Shown piece by piece: positions 1-9,148 of a DNA stretch of 64,000 nucleotides. Position 1 is the stretch's first letter. Every line of letters begins with the position of its first letter. Under the pieces are notes generated by a model that worked only from the letters and a program-made list of their open reading frames with translations, had not been told where the DNA came from and searched no databases. The translations under genes and the position numbers were made by a program. Origin of the DNA: Elusimicrobiota bacterium (GTDB lineage: Bacteria > Elusimicrobiota > Elusimicrobia > UBA1565 > UBA9628); NCBI GenBank assembly GCA_003151975.1, contig PLZD01000040.1:1-64000 (forward strand), given 5' to 3'.

Positions 1-1110
1 GGCCAGGGTGGCGGGCCTGGGGGCGGCGGCACCGGGAGCGGCGGCCAGGGCTTGGCGGGCCGCGGCCGCAACGGAGCGCGGCCGAGCGCAGCGACGGGAC
101 ACAATGGCTGCGACCCAGAGCTCGCCGCGAAGGCCCCGCTTTCCATGTCCCCGACGGGGAAGTGCCCGGTCGGCACCATGAAGGGCACGAACACGCGCCT
201 CTGCTTTTTTTGCTACTCCGACTGCGAAGCTCGGGAGGGCGACGTCTGTGCCATCTCCAGCGACAATTACGACGAGTATTATCGCGAGATGGGACAGACC
301 CCGCCGGCCAAGGGGGGACGCTGCACTGACCTCCCGACGAATCTTCCGACGAACCTGGTCACGGATCTTCCCACGAACCTCCCGACGAATCTGCCCACGA
401 ACCTTCCGACAAACCTCCCGACGTTCCAGACGTGCCCCGTGCCGACCAATCTGCCGACGAACATTCCGCTTAAACCGCTGATCTATGTGGGGGGTCCGGG
501 CTACACGACGCCGCCACAATCAGCATGCCCGTGGCAACCTGGGGCTGGGTGCGGCTGCGGCGGCCACGATAGTAATTACTTATGCGGCAGTGTGTATTGT
601 CCCTGCGTCTTTGCTTACGTCAATAACGTTGAAAATGTGCCGATCGTCCTTAGTAACATGACGATTATGGCCCTGAACATATTGGATACCCAAATCAATC
701 AGCAGAGCGCGCAGGCCAACAGCAACTGCGTCGCGAACAACACGGCGAATTCCGCGCTGTACACGGCCAACGCGGCCCAGAACACTCAGAACGCCGCGAC
801 CAACCAGTATAACACCAATGCCAACTCCAAGAATGTGTTTGCGAACGCGCAGAATGCGGAAACCAACGCGGCCAACGCCGCTCAGAACGCGGCCAACGCG
901 GCGACCAACGCGGCCAACCAGGCCAAGAACGACAAGAACGCCGCGACCAACAGCGCCAACGCCGCGGAAAATCAGCAAAACCAAACGGAAGATGCCGCGA
1001 ACGCGCAGACGAACGAAAGCAACGCGGCTCGGAACAAGACCAACGCTGCTCTGAATCTGGCCTGCTTGAGGGGTCATGGGGATAGCAGCACCTGGACGAA
1101 TCAGCATTAG
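1..1110 (+). CDS. Repeat-rich exported/surface protein, 5' end outside window
   Basis: The reading frame is open from base 1 with no stop, so the N-terminus lies outside the window; the TTG at 52 is not needed as a start. What is visible, in order: a Gly-rich stretch; a Cys-containing segment with about a dozen Cys before residue 170 (counted from 52); a tetrapeptide repeat (331-474) with seven exact LPTN copies; a second Cys/Gly-rich stretch; and a long C-terminal repeat (769-1056) of 13 perfect heptads N-x-x-x-N-x-x, ending about 18 residues before the stop. Asn at both core positions of a heptad is very unusual. No enzymatic motif is seen. Gly-rich linker plus Cys/repeat C-terminus resembles the next two genes, so all three may be surface structural proteins (inference). 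Function unknown. Confidence 0.75.
   Translation, partial: GQGGGPGGGGTGSGGQGLAGRGRNGARPSAATGHNGCDPELAAKAPLSMSPTGKCPVGTMKGTNTRLCFFCYSDCEAREGDVCAISSDNYDEYYREMGQTPPAKGGRCTDLPTNLPTNLVTDLPTNLPTNLPTNLPTNLPTFQTCPVPTNLPTNIPLKPLIYVGGPGYTTPPQSACPWQPGAGCGCGGHDSNYLCGSVYCPCVFAYVNNVENVPIVLSNMTIMALNILDTQINQQSAQANSNCVANNTANSALYTANAAQNTQNAATNQYNTNANSKNVFANAQNAETNAANAAQNAANAATNAANQAKNDKNAATNSANAAENQQNQTEDAANAQTNESNAARNKTNAALNLACLRGHGDSSTWTNQH
331..474 (+). repeat. LPTN tetrapeptide-coding tandem repeat (12-bp unit)
   Basis: About twelve near-identical 12-bp units of the type ctcccgacgaat encode LPTN. Seven copies are exact; LVTD, LPTF and VPTN are variants. Synonymous third-position changes between units show the repeat is old enough to have diverged at DNA level while the peptide is kept. 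It probably forms an extended, proline-rich rod or linker. Confidence 0.85.
769..1056 (+). repeat. Asn-core heptad repeat, 13 full units
   Basis: A 21-bp unit encodes a strict heptad with Asn at positions 1 and 5 (spacing 4,3,4,3). There are 13 complete heptads followed by five residues that begin the next. Only one of the 26 core positions in the full heptads deviates (Asp in the eleventh). Other positions are mainly Ala, Thr, Gln, Glu and Lys. If this is a coiled coil, the a/d stripe is entirely Asn. Confidence 0.9.
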
Positions 1111-1139
1111 CTCTTTACCCCATTTTTTCCGGTTTGCCA

Positions 1140-1168
1140 TTGACATTCACCGAGGCCGGGACTACACT
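1140..1168 (+). promoter_or_regulatory. Sigma70-type promoter TTGACA-17-TACACT
   Basis: TTGACA at 1140-1145, a 17-bp spacer and TACACT at 1163-1168 lie just upstream of the gene at 1205. An AAGGAGG at 1171-1177 is too far from that ATG to be its ribosome binding site. Confidence 0.8.
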
Positions 1169-1204
1169 CCAAGGAGGCGGTCCTGAGGTCGATGGACGGC
1201 TACT

Positions 1205-2980
1205 ATGGCCACGTTCTGGGAAAGAAACAGGCAGAAGAGCAAATGGGCTTTCTTGCTCCTGTTGCTGCGCTGGCGCAAAGGCACGCCGGCCTTGCTCCTG
1301 CTGCTGCTCGTCGTCCTCGGCGGCCGCGAGTCGTCCCGGCTTCTCACTCCGGAACGTCTTCAAGGAATCGAGCAGTACCCCGGCGGCCACTTCGTCGCCC
1401 GCGGGATGGGAGGCTTGTCCGCGATCCTGGGCGGGGGTGACGCCTCCGGCGACGGCGGCTCCGCGTCGGCGGACGCAGGCCGGGGCCGCGCCGGCGGGCT
1501 GCTCGCGGGCTTCCAGTCGGCGCAAGACGGCCCCGGGTCGGCGATGGCCCGTTTCTTCGCGGAGGGCGGGGGCGCGTCCGGCGGCATGGGCATCGCGGGC
1601 GGCGACCAGGCGGGACAGCCGCGCGGCGACTCGATGGGAATGGTCCGGGGCAACCCGAAGGACGAGACCGGCGGAGCCAACCTGGCCGCGAAGATCAGCA
1701 GCGGCGGCGGACAGACCGTCCATGGCGTCATGACGCCGGCGGAGGCCAAGGAAAAAGGCACCGGAGTTTTCGTCGAGCCGGGGGACCACACGGGGGAGAA
1801 CGCCGGCGAGGCGGCGGCAGGGACCTCGACGGGCTCGACGGCTCCCTACGTCACGGCGAACTTCTTCAACGCGAAGGGCCACGCCGCGAATTCCGCGCTG
1901 GTGAGTTGGTCGTCCCAAAGCCCCGCGAGCCGCGTCGGTGCCAGCGAGCGCGACTACAAGATGAACTGCTCCAACAGCAACAACTGCGCCCTCCAGCAGG
2001 TGGTGGCCGCGCGCAACACGGGCATCATGAGCACACAGTCCAATACCGCGTCCGAGTACCGCTCCACGACGATGGGCACGGTCTACGACCACACCGACAA
2101 CCGAGGGCGGATCTCCGGCGGCAGCTACACGGGAGGCGTCCCCGGCATCGTCAGCGCGCCGAAGATCGACGGCACATCGATGCCGATGGTCCCGAATTCA
2201 GGCACCAGTCTCAGCGGCCGGGACGTGAGCGGGACCATAAACTGGGATAACTCGGCATCCGACGGAGGCCAACTCGAAAAATGCTCGCAGGAAATACAGA
2301 CTTGCCACGAGCAGGCCGGGATATGGACGGACGCCGCGACTCAGGATGCCCAGACGCTGGAGAATAGCATGCCTGCATACCTGTCGATGCTCGCGACCGA
2401 ATGCGTGGCGATGTGCCCGGAACCGACGGGCTCGTGCGTTTCGTGCATGGCCACGCTCGCTCAGATGCAGTCGAGACTCTGCAAGCAGCTCCAGGCTGAC
2501 CTGGCCGGCCTCTTTGCTGCCAAGGTGAATTGCGTGACAGCCGACTGCAGCACGGACTTCTGCGCCTCGGATCCGACGAATCAGTTGTGCCAAGGTACCG
2601 AGATGGGGGGGAACAACGGAAAGATCCAAACAATCAAGGCCTGCATGACGGCGCCAGACGGCGTGACCCAGGTCTGCACGAACGCCGACGGCTCGTTCAC
2701 GGCGGTGCGGGGCAACATGGCGGGGGGAGGGTCGCAGTCCTTTCAGTCCGCGAAAGCCGGCAGCGCCTTTCAAATCTGCGCGGCACTTACGGATAGCGCC
2801 GGCGGCTTGAAAATAAATGCATCGGACCCGACCCTCAAGCCGTACAATTGCCTCTTGTACATGAACACGATCATTCCCATAACCAATATTTCGTTCCCGT
2901 CGGAAGTCCTTTGGGGCCCCTGCTGCCAGACCGCCGGCGACCAAAGCACTTCCTGCAACAAGTACGCAGGTAGTCCCTGA
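1205..2980 (+). CDS. Membrane-anchored Gly-rich, Cys-rich surface protein
   Basis: The 591-residue product has a basic N-terminus followed by two closely spaced hydrophobic segments (about residues 15-22 and 28-38), giving a signal-anchor. A Gly/Ser/Ala-rich low-complexity region follows (about 65-130), then a mixed region, and from about residue 355 a Cys-rich C-terminal part with more than twenty Cys, several in CxxC-like pairs, consistent with an extracytoplasmic disulphide-bonded domain. An in-frame stop at 1184 rules out a start further upstream, so ATG 1205 is used; no good Shine-Dalgarno sequence is visible. It has its own consensus promoter. Layout (anchor, Gly-rich linker, Cys-rich end) is like its neighbours on both sides. 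I do not recognise a family; function unknown. Confidence 0.75.
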   Translation: MATFWERNRQKSKWAFLLLLLRWRKGTPALLLLLLVVLGGRESSRLLTPERLQGIEQYPGGHFVARGMGGLSAILGGGDASGDGGSASADAGRGRAGGLLAGFQSAQDGPGSAMARFFAEGGGASGGMGIAGGDQAGQPRGDSMGMVRGNPKDETGGANLAAKISSGGGQTVHGVMTPAEAKEKGTGVFVEPGDHTGENAGEAAAGTSTGSTAPYVTANFFNAKGHAANSALVSWSSQSPASRVGASERDYKMNCSNSNNCALQQVVAARNTGIMSTQSNTASEYRSTTMGTVYDHTDNRGRISGGSYTGGVPGIVSAPKIDGTSMPMVPNSGTSLSGRDVSGTINWDNSASDGGQLEKCSQEIQTCHEQAGIWTDAATQDAQTLENSMPAYLSMLATECVAMCPEPTGSCVSCMATLAQMQSRLCKQLQADLAGLFAAKVNCVTADCSTDFCASDPTNQLCQGTEMGGNNGKIQTIKACMTAPDGVTQVCTNADGSFTAVRGNMAGGGSQSFQSAKAGSAFQICAALTDSAGGLKINASDPTLKPYNCLLYMNTIIPITNISFPSEVLWGPCCQTAGDQSTSCNKYAGSP

Positions 2981-3035
2981 AATTCCGCCATCGTCCGCTC
3001 TAAAATTTAAATTCGGTTAAAAGGGGGGGGTGGTA

Positions 3036-3064
3036 TTGACAACCCTCCAAACCGGCCCTAAACT
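3036..3064 (+). promoter_or_regulatory. Sigma70-type promoter TTGACA-17-TAAACT
   Basis: TTGACA at 3036-3041 and TAAACT at 3059-3064 with exactly 17 bp between. A GAGGAG ribosome binding site (3075-3080) sits 8 nt before the ATG at 3089, so this gene has a conventional short leader. Confidence 0.85.
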
Positions 3065-3088
3065 ATGCTCAGTTGAGGAGAAAAGGCC

Positions 3089-5734
3089 ATGGAACCGAAT
3101 AAAGACAAGCAGAAAGACGATAATAAGCCCATCATCCCCACTTTGAAGGATTCCGCCGGCAAACCCCAGCTCAAGATCAAAGGCATCGCCCAGGGCGGCA
3201 TGTCCTTGATCGAGCGGCTCAAACAGTTCAAGAAGAAGGACCTGGCCTTCATCATGGCGGGCCTTGGCGTCCTCTTCATGGCTCCTTTGGCCGAGCATTT
3301 CATGATGGCCCCCGAGGGCCAGAACGGCGATCTCTTCGGCCCCGGCATCAGCTCGCGCGGCAACGGCTCGGCCTTCGGCGGCGGAACCAGCTCTCCCTAT
3401 GAAACCGGCGGCAGCAGCATGGCCCCGGGCAGCGCGCTCGGCGGAAATGGAGACGTTATCACCCCCTTGAACGTGCGCGACCCCTCAGCGCTCGTGATGG
3501 GCCCCGGCGCGTCTCAGCAGCCTCCGGCGGGCTCTCCGTCGGCGCCGACGCCTCCGCCGGACAAGAAAGAATCTGGAGACTGGAAGGACGCGCTCGCCAA
3601 CGCGGGCGCCACGGCGGGCCGCGCGGCCACGAAGGCCGCGGGATTGCCCGTTCCTAAGCCGTCGCTGGGCAGCAGCGCCCTGCGCGGGATGGGAGCGCTG
3701 GGCGGCGGCGGCAGCGGCGGCGGCTTCAACGCTTTGGGCGCTCCGTCGGCGGCCAACGTTCCCAACCGGGGCGGCGGCGGGAGCAACATGCCCGGCGTCA
3801 GGGGCGGCAACTTCAAGGGAGTGGCGCGCGGTCCCGGCGACGGCGCGGGCGGCGGCCTAGACGCTTTGAAGAAAGCGGCCGGTCAGCAGGGCTCGGATTT
3901 CAACCGCAGCGGAGTATCCGGCGCGGCTTCGCTGGATCAGGCGGCCAGCCGCAACATGAACGCCGACCAGTCCAACGGCGGCGCCAACGACGGGAACATG
4001 GGCTCGGACAAGGGGCCCGGCGGCAACCAGGGCAAGGACAGCAAGAGCGTCGGCGAGTCGCTCGAGTTCCTGCGCCAGAAAGCCGAGCAGGACCACGCCA
4101 TCGACCTCGAGTGGAAGCTCAAGGAGAAGGCGGCGATGCGCATCCCGAACCTCGAGGACAAGATCTTGGAAGAGGCCGTCATGACGCCGTTCAAGGCCAT
4201 CACCGCCGGCATCGCCAAGCAGATCACGGACTTCGGCAAAGGCGGCGGCGGTTCTTTGGCGTGCACCGACACCAACGGAAACCAGTTCGTCTTGAGCAAG
4301 GGCGACATCGCAGACACCTGCCTGGCGTCTACCGGCGGCTCGGAGAAGACCACTCCATCCTCGTTCGGCTTCTGCAACAAGGAGGCGGGCGATCAGGTCT
4401 GCCAATGCACGGGCGGCATGGGCACGGCCATCAAGTGCGGCGGCACCAAAGACAATACTCCCCCGAAGAATACCAGCGATAAGGGCCAGGGCAACAATGG
4501 GGGGCAGCCGGTCCCTGCCAACGGCACCGGCGGTACGACTCCCACATCGAAGCCCGACGGAACCGTCGGATCCTCGAACCAGCTCTGCACGGACTACAAG
4601 AACACCATCGGATCCAACGCATCCAAGAAGCCGGCCGCCACGCCGGCCTCTGGCCAGCCCGCCGCTAGCTTTCAAGCCCAGCCCGGCGAATCCGACGCGG
4701 CCACGAACCAGGCCAAGGCCGTAGCCGAGGTCAACGCCGCAAACGCGGCCCTGACGGGTACCCCGGCCAACGTCGGGGGTTGCGCGGGCCAGAGTGCCAA
4801 AGCGAACAGCCAGACGCGGAGCGTGCAGGACCTCCTGACCGATGTGCGCGACCACATGTATGGCAAGACCGCCGGAGATTACGCAACCTCGACGCTCGGC
4901 TTGGTGGATACCGAGAGCAACGCCACCTTGGCGGTCCTGAAGCAGTTGAAAGACGGGAAAAAATCTGGGGCGCTCGTCACGGCCGATACGAACATCCAGG
5001 CGGGTGACGCCACCGCCGATACCATCACGGCGGAATACGGCAACGAGGACAAGGCCTTGACGGCGACGCAAGAGCCTTTGGGCAAACTCAACGCTGCCGT
5101 CACTAAGGCCGGCGGCGACAAAGGAGACACGGTGCTTACGACGGCCATTAACGACGCCGAAAAAAACCTCGACTTGGCGACTAAAGGCCTCAAGGACGCG
5201 ACGGAAGGGATCGCGGCCGCGCGTAAGGACGCCGGGACATTCATGATCCCTGATGCCGATACGAGCAAGTACTACACGCAAGCCAAGAAAACTATCGGCG
5301 ACGACGCCACCTCGGCCGATAAGATCGCGCAGCAGTACGACGGCGTCATTAAATTGGAAAAGGCGGCCGTCGACGCGCTGCGAGATCAACTCGCCCCGAA
5401 GACCCCTCCAAAAGAAGGGGATCCTGGGGTGCCTCAAAATGCCAGGAACACCCAGGCCTTGGTCAATAAAGATGGCAGCGGCGATACGGCCAAGCCGAAC
5501 GTCTCGGACCTCGTCAAGGCGGCTAAGACTTGGGCCACGCCCCCCGACCCCGACAATAAGAATAAGACGGCGTATCAGACTGCGTCCAAGATCGTTATGC
5601 CCAACGTGACGACGGCATCCGACAATCAGGACCAGGAAGCCAATGGCGATGGGGCAAAAAATCTCGGCATCGTAGGCGTCAAGACGAAGCTCCGGGACGC
5701 GAGCACGAGCCTCAACGGGGAGGCTCCTAAGTAA
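3089..5734 (+). CDS. Single-pass membrane protein with Gly-rich linker and helical C-terminus
   Basis: The 881-residue product begins with about 50 charged, probably cytoplasmic residues, then one transmembrane segment (about residues 52-72). A long Gly/Ser/Ala/Pro-rich linker (about 80-300) follows, then a short charged helical segment, a Cys-containing patch (around 390-455), a Thr/Pro/Gly linker and a long Ala/Lys/Asp/Thr-rich C-terminal half predicted helical. The start is supported by a GAGGAG ribosome binding site at correct spacing and a consensus promoter. An N-in signal-anchor topology would place most of the chain outside the inner membrane. No catalytic motif is visible. It resembles the gene at 1205 in plan but not obviously in sequence. 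Function unknown; a structural or scaffold role at the envelope is an inference. Confidence 0.8.
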   Translation: MEPNKDKQKDDNKPIIPTLKDSAGKPQLKIKGIAQGGMSLIERLKQFKKKDLAFIMAGLGVLFMAPLAEHFMMAPEGQNGDLFGPGISSRGNGSAFGGGTSSPYETGGSSMAPGSALGGNGDVITPLNVRDPSALVMGPGASQQPPAGSPSAPTPPPDKKESGDWKDALANAGATAGRAATKAAGLPVPKPSLGSSALRGMGALGGGGSGGGFNALGAPSAANVPNRGGGGSNMPGVRGGNFKGVARGPGDGAGGGLDALKKAAGQQGSDFNRSGVSGAASLDQAASRNMNADQSNGGANDGNMGSDKGPGGNQGKDSKSVGESLEFLRQKAEQDHAIDLEWKLKEKAAMRIPNLEDKILEEAVMTPFKAITAGIAKQITDFGKGGGGSLACTDTNGNQFVLSKGDIADTCLASTGGSEKTTPSSFGFCNKEAGDQVCQCTGGMGTAIKCGGTKDNTPPKNTSDKGQGNNGGQPVPANGTGGTTPTSKPDGTVGSSNQLCTDYKNTIGSNASKKPAATPASGQPAASFQAQPGESDAATNQAKAVAEVNAANAALTGTPANVGGCAGQSAKANSQTRSVQDLLTDVRDHMYGKTAGDYATSTLGLVDTESNATLAVLKQLKDGKKSGALVTADTNIQAGDATADTITAEYGNEDKALTATQEPLGKLNAAVTKAGGDKGDTVLTTAINDAEKNLDLATKGLKDATEGIAAARKDAGTFMIPDADTSKYYTQAKKTIGDDATSADKIAQQYDGVIKLEKAAVDALRDQLAPKTPPKEGDPGVPQNARNTQALVNKDGSGDTAKPNVSDLVKAAKTWATPPDPDNKNKTAYQTASKIVMPNVTTASDNQDQEANGDGAKNLGIVGVKTKLRDASTSLNGEAPK

Positions 5735-5749
5735 TAGGTCCTTTGGCCC

Positions 5750-5778
5750 TTGCTGAATCGGGGCCCCGGGGGTACCAT
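5750..5778 (+). promoter_or_regulatory. Promoter TTGCTG-17-TACCAT
   Basis: TTGCTG at 5750-5755 and TACCAT at 5773-5778 with a 17-bp spacer, 43 nt before the ATG at 5822. It is weaker than its neighbours but keeps the same spacing. Confidence 0.6.
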
Positions 5779-5821
5779 TTGATAGTTCGAGCCGGATATT
5801 AAGGAAAGCCGAGAGCAGACC

Positions 5822-8800
5822 ATGAACCCCTCGAAGTCCCTCATGGCGCTTTTTATTGCCACGTGTGCCTTCGCCGCGCCAGCCGCGGCGGAAATGGTCA
5901 CGATTGTCGCTGGCATGGCCTCGGGCGACGGCAAATCCCACGAATACACCTTCTGCATCGATAAGGACAAGCTCTCCGCGCTCAAGCCCGACGGCGCCAC
6001 TACGGAGCCGCTTTTCCTCGCTCCGGATTGCGCCAAGCAAGCCAAGTCCACCTTGACCCGCCGCACCGACAAGAGCCTGCAGGTCAATCTGGTCCTCAAC
6101 GGCAAGACGACGCCGATCACCGCCAAGCCGCTCGGCAACGAGCCTCCGCAGGTACCCGTGCCTCCGCAGGAGAAGCCCAAGGACAAGCCCAAGGACAAAC
6201 CCAAAGATCAACCCACGAAACCGGTGACGACCGTTCCCAAGCCGGACTCGATCACGGACCAAGCTCTTTGGGACGCCGTCGTCGGAAACAGCGGCGTCCC
6301 CGCGCCGCAGCGAGAAGCGGCCGCCTCGGCGATGCAGAATTTCAAGGCGAATCATCCCGACGAATACCAGAAGCTCATGGCGGCCGGCGGCCCCGCGCTC
6401 AGCCTCGCGCTTTCCGGCGTGGCCGCGCGGCTCGCCAGCAGCGATACCGATGAGCATATTGACGCCTTCCTGATGACCACGGCCGGCAGCGTGACCGCAG
6501 GGCCCGTCGAGGGCAAGCCGGTCGAGAAAAAGAAGGGCGACGACGCGACCGGCGCAGACGCGATCGACACGCTCGTAAATCTTCTTCCCACGGACCAGGC
6601 CCTGCGCGACCGCGTCGCGGCGCGCTTCAACGAGTTCATCTTCGACGAGAAGAAGCGGGGCGACCAAGGCTACATCGATCAGACCCTCTGGGACAAGGAC
6701 GCGACCGACCACAACATCACGCGACTCAAGCCGCTGTCCGGCTGCTGGATCGAGGCCATGGTCGGCGCCAAGGACGGCACCGCACCGTGCAAGGCTTTAC
6801 GCGACGCCTTGGCCAAGTCCAAGAAACCCTTTCCGGCGAGCCCGCGCGCGGTGGCCGAGCTCTATTTCGTCATCGGCGACGACAACATGCCCGGCGGGCT
6901 GACGGACAAATTCCCGGAGTTCAAGACTCTGCAGAAGGGCGCCTGGCGCAAGGACAAGGACGGCGCCGATCTGCTCGATGCCATCACGGTCCGCATGGGG
7001 GTCTTCACGAAGGATAAAGAGGCCCAGAAGAAAAATCCCGGCGAGGATGCTCCCGGCCAGTACGCGGGCCAGACGGACAGCGGGGAGGGCGACACTCAAT
7101 TCGAGGATTGGTGGCTCGGCTTCTTCAACTACGCGGCCAAGAAGGCCGACGAGATTTTCCAAAGCGCTCCGATTTCCAAGCAGTCGATCAAAGACGCCGT
7201 CGGCAAGGCCGACGAGCCTCCGACGCCTCCGGGCGCGGGCGACAAGAAAGGCGGCGTGGTCGGCGGAGGCAAGAACGCCGGCGACATCCTCGCCAACGGC
7301 TTCGGCGTCGACGACATGTACGGCGCCCCATGCCCGTCAGGGGACGCTGGCTGCGACCGCAAAGGCGGCATCGTCGGCCGGATCCCGATCCCGGGCCAGC
7401 CGGACGCCCCGGGCCGCATGATCTCGATCAAGCTTTACTCGACGATCGAGAAAGACGCGACGACGGGGAAAGGCGTGATGGTCGATAAGATCGGAGTCTT
7501 CGACATCAGCAATCCCGGGAATCCCACGACGCCATCTAACATCTACGGCCGGCGCATCGGCACGGCGGCCTACGGCACGAGCGACATCCAGCTCGACGGC
7601 AGCCGCGCCGACAGCCTGCATTACAAGGTCACTTTGGGCAGCGACGGCAGCTTCAAGGTCACCGATGTCGACGGCAAGAACGGGCTCTCCACCTCGGTGT
7701 CCGAGTTGTACGATCTTCGCACAAAACAAGTCCAGTCGGGTCCCTTGGTCGAGATCAACAAGCAGAAGTTCTATCTCGGCTATCAGGGCGCGCCGAAAGG
7801 CCTGTACACTTATTATGCCTCCAATGACGATGGCACTCTCAAAGCGCCGACGCAGCTGAAGCCCTCCAACATCGCCTTCGCCGCCGCGCAGGGCGACGAC
7901 GGCTTTACCAAGACCCAGACCGACTACATGCCCTTGGGCGACATCGGCCCGGAAGGCAAGACGAATTTCTATTTCCTCAAGTGGAACCAGAAGATCGGCA
8001 ATTTCGAATACAAGACCTGCGATGAGGCCAAGGCGGGCGGCAACACGAAACCCTGCGCCGTGCCCGACGATTATCCGCCGCCGCCGCCGGCCGACCCGGT
8101 TAAGGATCCGGCGAAGGACCCCGCCAAGGACCCGACGAAGGATCCGACCAAGGACCCAACGAAGGACCCAACCAAGGACCCGACCAAGACCCCGACGAAG
8201 GATCCCGCGAAGGACAAAACCGACGGGACCGGCGGACCCAATAATTCCACGACGAGCGGCGATCTCACGAAGGATTGCGCCGCCAGCGTGGCGGCCGCCA
8301 CGACCGGCAGGAATTTTGAAAAAGGCGATTCCGACGGCTGGACCGTATTCTTCAACAACGAAGGCGAAGGAAACGCGCATGACGGCAAGCTCAACGTCTT
8401 CTTCCTCTGCTTCAGCCAGACGATGCGAACGATGGGGCAGGGCCTCTTGCTGAAGCAGGACAAGACTCCGGCCATCCGCGACGACGGCGGCGCGAACCTG
8501 ATCATCGAAACCGTCGATCCCGCCAGCCAAGTCTACGTCGACCCGTCCGCCATCAAGGCCGGCCACGTCGATCTCGGCACTTCGCAATTCATCTACGGCG
8601 ACGGTACGCCGCCGAGCAGCCTGGCCGCGCGCAGCATCTTCTATTTGCACAAGGCCGATATGATCAAGGCCGGCGACAACTCCCAAATCCTGAAACTGTT
8701 TTGGGTCAAATACTTCCTCGACATCCCCAAGGGCGAGGCCCGTAAGATGGATATCGAAGTCCCCGAGATCGATCCGGACAAGGCCGTCGCGTATGTGACG

Positions 8801-9097
8801 GCAGCACTGGACCAGGGCACGGCGAAGACCAGCCCGGCCAATAAGGCCGACAAGCAAAAGATCCTTGACGCGCTCAAGACCGACGTGACGGCGCGGCAGA
8901 AAGAACTCGACCCGCCGCTTCAGATACTCCTCGACCTCTATGACGGCACTGAGGTGAATCAAATCAAGATGTCGTCCGACCTCCTGACCATCAACGGCCA
9001 CGCCCTCCTCCGCTATTGTCAACTGCCGAGCAAGGACAATAAGAGCGTGCCACGCGGGGTGTATTTGAACTCCGACAAGAAGTTTTGCCAGCCCTGA
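5822..9097 (+). CDS. Exported protein with Lys-Asp-Pro repeats
   Basis: The 1091-residue product starts with a clear signal peptide (about 22 residues, hydrophobic core ending AAPAAA before EM). A first short charged Pro repeat (KDKP units, about residues 117-132) precedes a large acidic/basic mixed domain. A Gly-rich stretch with several Cys lies near residues 490-520, followed by what looks like a beta-rich domain (about 520-745). A long (K/T)DP repeat follows (about 760-800), then a C-terminal domain of about 290 residues. The Lys-Asp-Pro repeats look like inter-domain spacers. No enzymatic motif is recognised. It sits between the Gly-rich membrane proteins and the SecA-like giant, all on one strand, which suggests a shared envelope function (inference). 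Function unknown. Confidence 0.8.
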   Translation: MNPSKSLMALFIATCAFAAPAAAEMVTIVAGMASGDGKSHEYTFCIDKDKLSALKPDGATTEPLFLAPDCAKQAKSTLTRRTDKSLQVNLVLNGKTTPITAKPLGNEPPQVPVPPQEKPKDKPKDKPKDQPTKPVTTVPKPDSITDQALWDAVVGNSGVPAPQREAAASAMQNFKANHPDEYQKLMAAGGPALSLALSGVAARLASSDTDEHIDAFLMTTAGSVTAGPVEGKPVEKKKGDDATGADAIDTLVNLLPTDQALRDRVAARFNEFIFDEKKRGDQGYIDQTLWDKDATDHNITRLKPLSGCWIEAMVGAKDGTAPCKALRDALAKSKKPFPASPRAVAELYFVIGDDNMPGGLTDKFPEFKTLQKGAWRKDKDGADLLDAITVRMGVFTKDKEAQKKNPGEDAPGQYAGQTDSGEGDTQFEDWWLGFFNYAAKKADEIFQSAPISKQSIKDAVGKADEPPTPPGAGDKKGGVVGGGKNAGDILANGFGVDDMYGAPCPSGDAGCDRKGGIVGRIPIPGQPDAPGRMISIKLYSTIEKDATTGKGVMVDKIGVFDISNPGNPTTPSNIYGRRIGTAAYGTSDIQLDGSRADSLHYKVTLGSDGSFKVTDVDGKNGLSTSVSELYDLRTKQVQSGPLVEINKQKFYLGYQGAPKGLYTYYASNDDGTLKAPTQLKPSNIAFAAAQGDDGFTKTQTDYMPLGDIGPEGKTNFYFLKWNQKIGNFEYKTCDEAKAGGNTKPCAVPDDYPPPPPADPVKDPAKDPAKDPTKDPTKDPTKDPTKDPTKTPTKDPAKDKTDGTGGPNNSTTSGDLTKDCAASVAAATTGRNFEKGDSDGWTVFFNNEGEGNAHDGKLNVFFLCFSQTMRTMGQGLLLKQDKTPAIRDDGGANLIIETVDPASQVYVDPSAIKAGHVDLGTSQFIYGDGTPPSSLAARSIFYLHKADMIKAGDNSQILKLFWVKYFLDIPKGEARKMDIEVPEIDPDKAVAYVTAALDQGTAKTSPANKADKQKILDALKTDVTARQKELDPPLQILLDLYDGTEVNQIKMSSDLLTINGHALLRYCQLPSKDNKSVPRGVYLNSDKKFCQP
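8098..8220 (+). repeat. KDP tandem repeat (12-bp unit)
   Basis: About ten consecutive 12-bp units of the type aaggatccgacc encode KDPT/KDPA. One unit reads KTPT. The unit length equals that of the LPTN repeat in the first gene, although the peptide differs. Confidence 0.85.
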
Positions 9098-9107
9098 CAC
9101 CTCTTAG

Positions 9108-9141
9108 GATCTAGGCCTATTGGGTGTCGCGATCTAGGCCT
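9108..9141. repeat. 11-bp direct repeat, possible hairpin
   Basis: GATCTAGGCCT occurs at 9108-9118 and again at 9131-9141. Because the unit contains the palindrome AGGCCT, the two copies can also pair as a 7-bp stem (AGGCCTA with TAGGCCT). It lies just after the stop at 9097 and may help end transcription, though no T-run follows directly. Confidence 0.4.
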
Positions 9142-9148
9142 TTAGACC

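Noticed and set aside
331-1056. CRISPR-like spacing of repeats in the first gene
   Set aside because: The repeats are contiguous, in frame and encode a conserved peptide; there are no spacers.
3857-9100. Two long minus-strand frames (951 and 587 codons) opposite the linker and repeat proteins
   Set aside because: Antisense mirrors of repetitive GC-rich coding sequence. The plus-strand frames have promoters, ribosome sites and a signal peptide or anchor.
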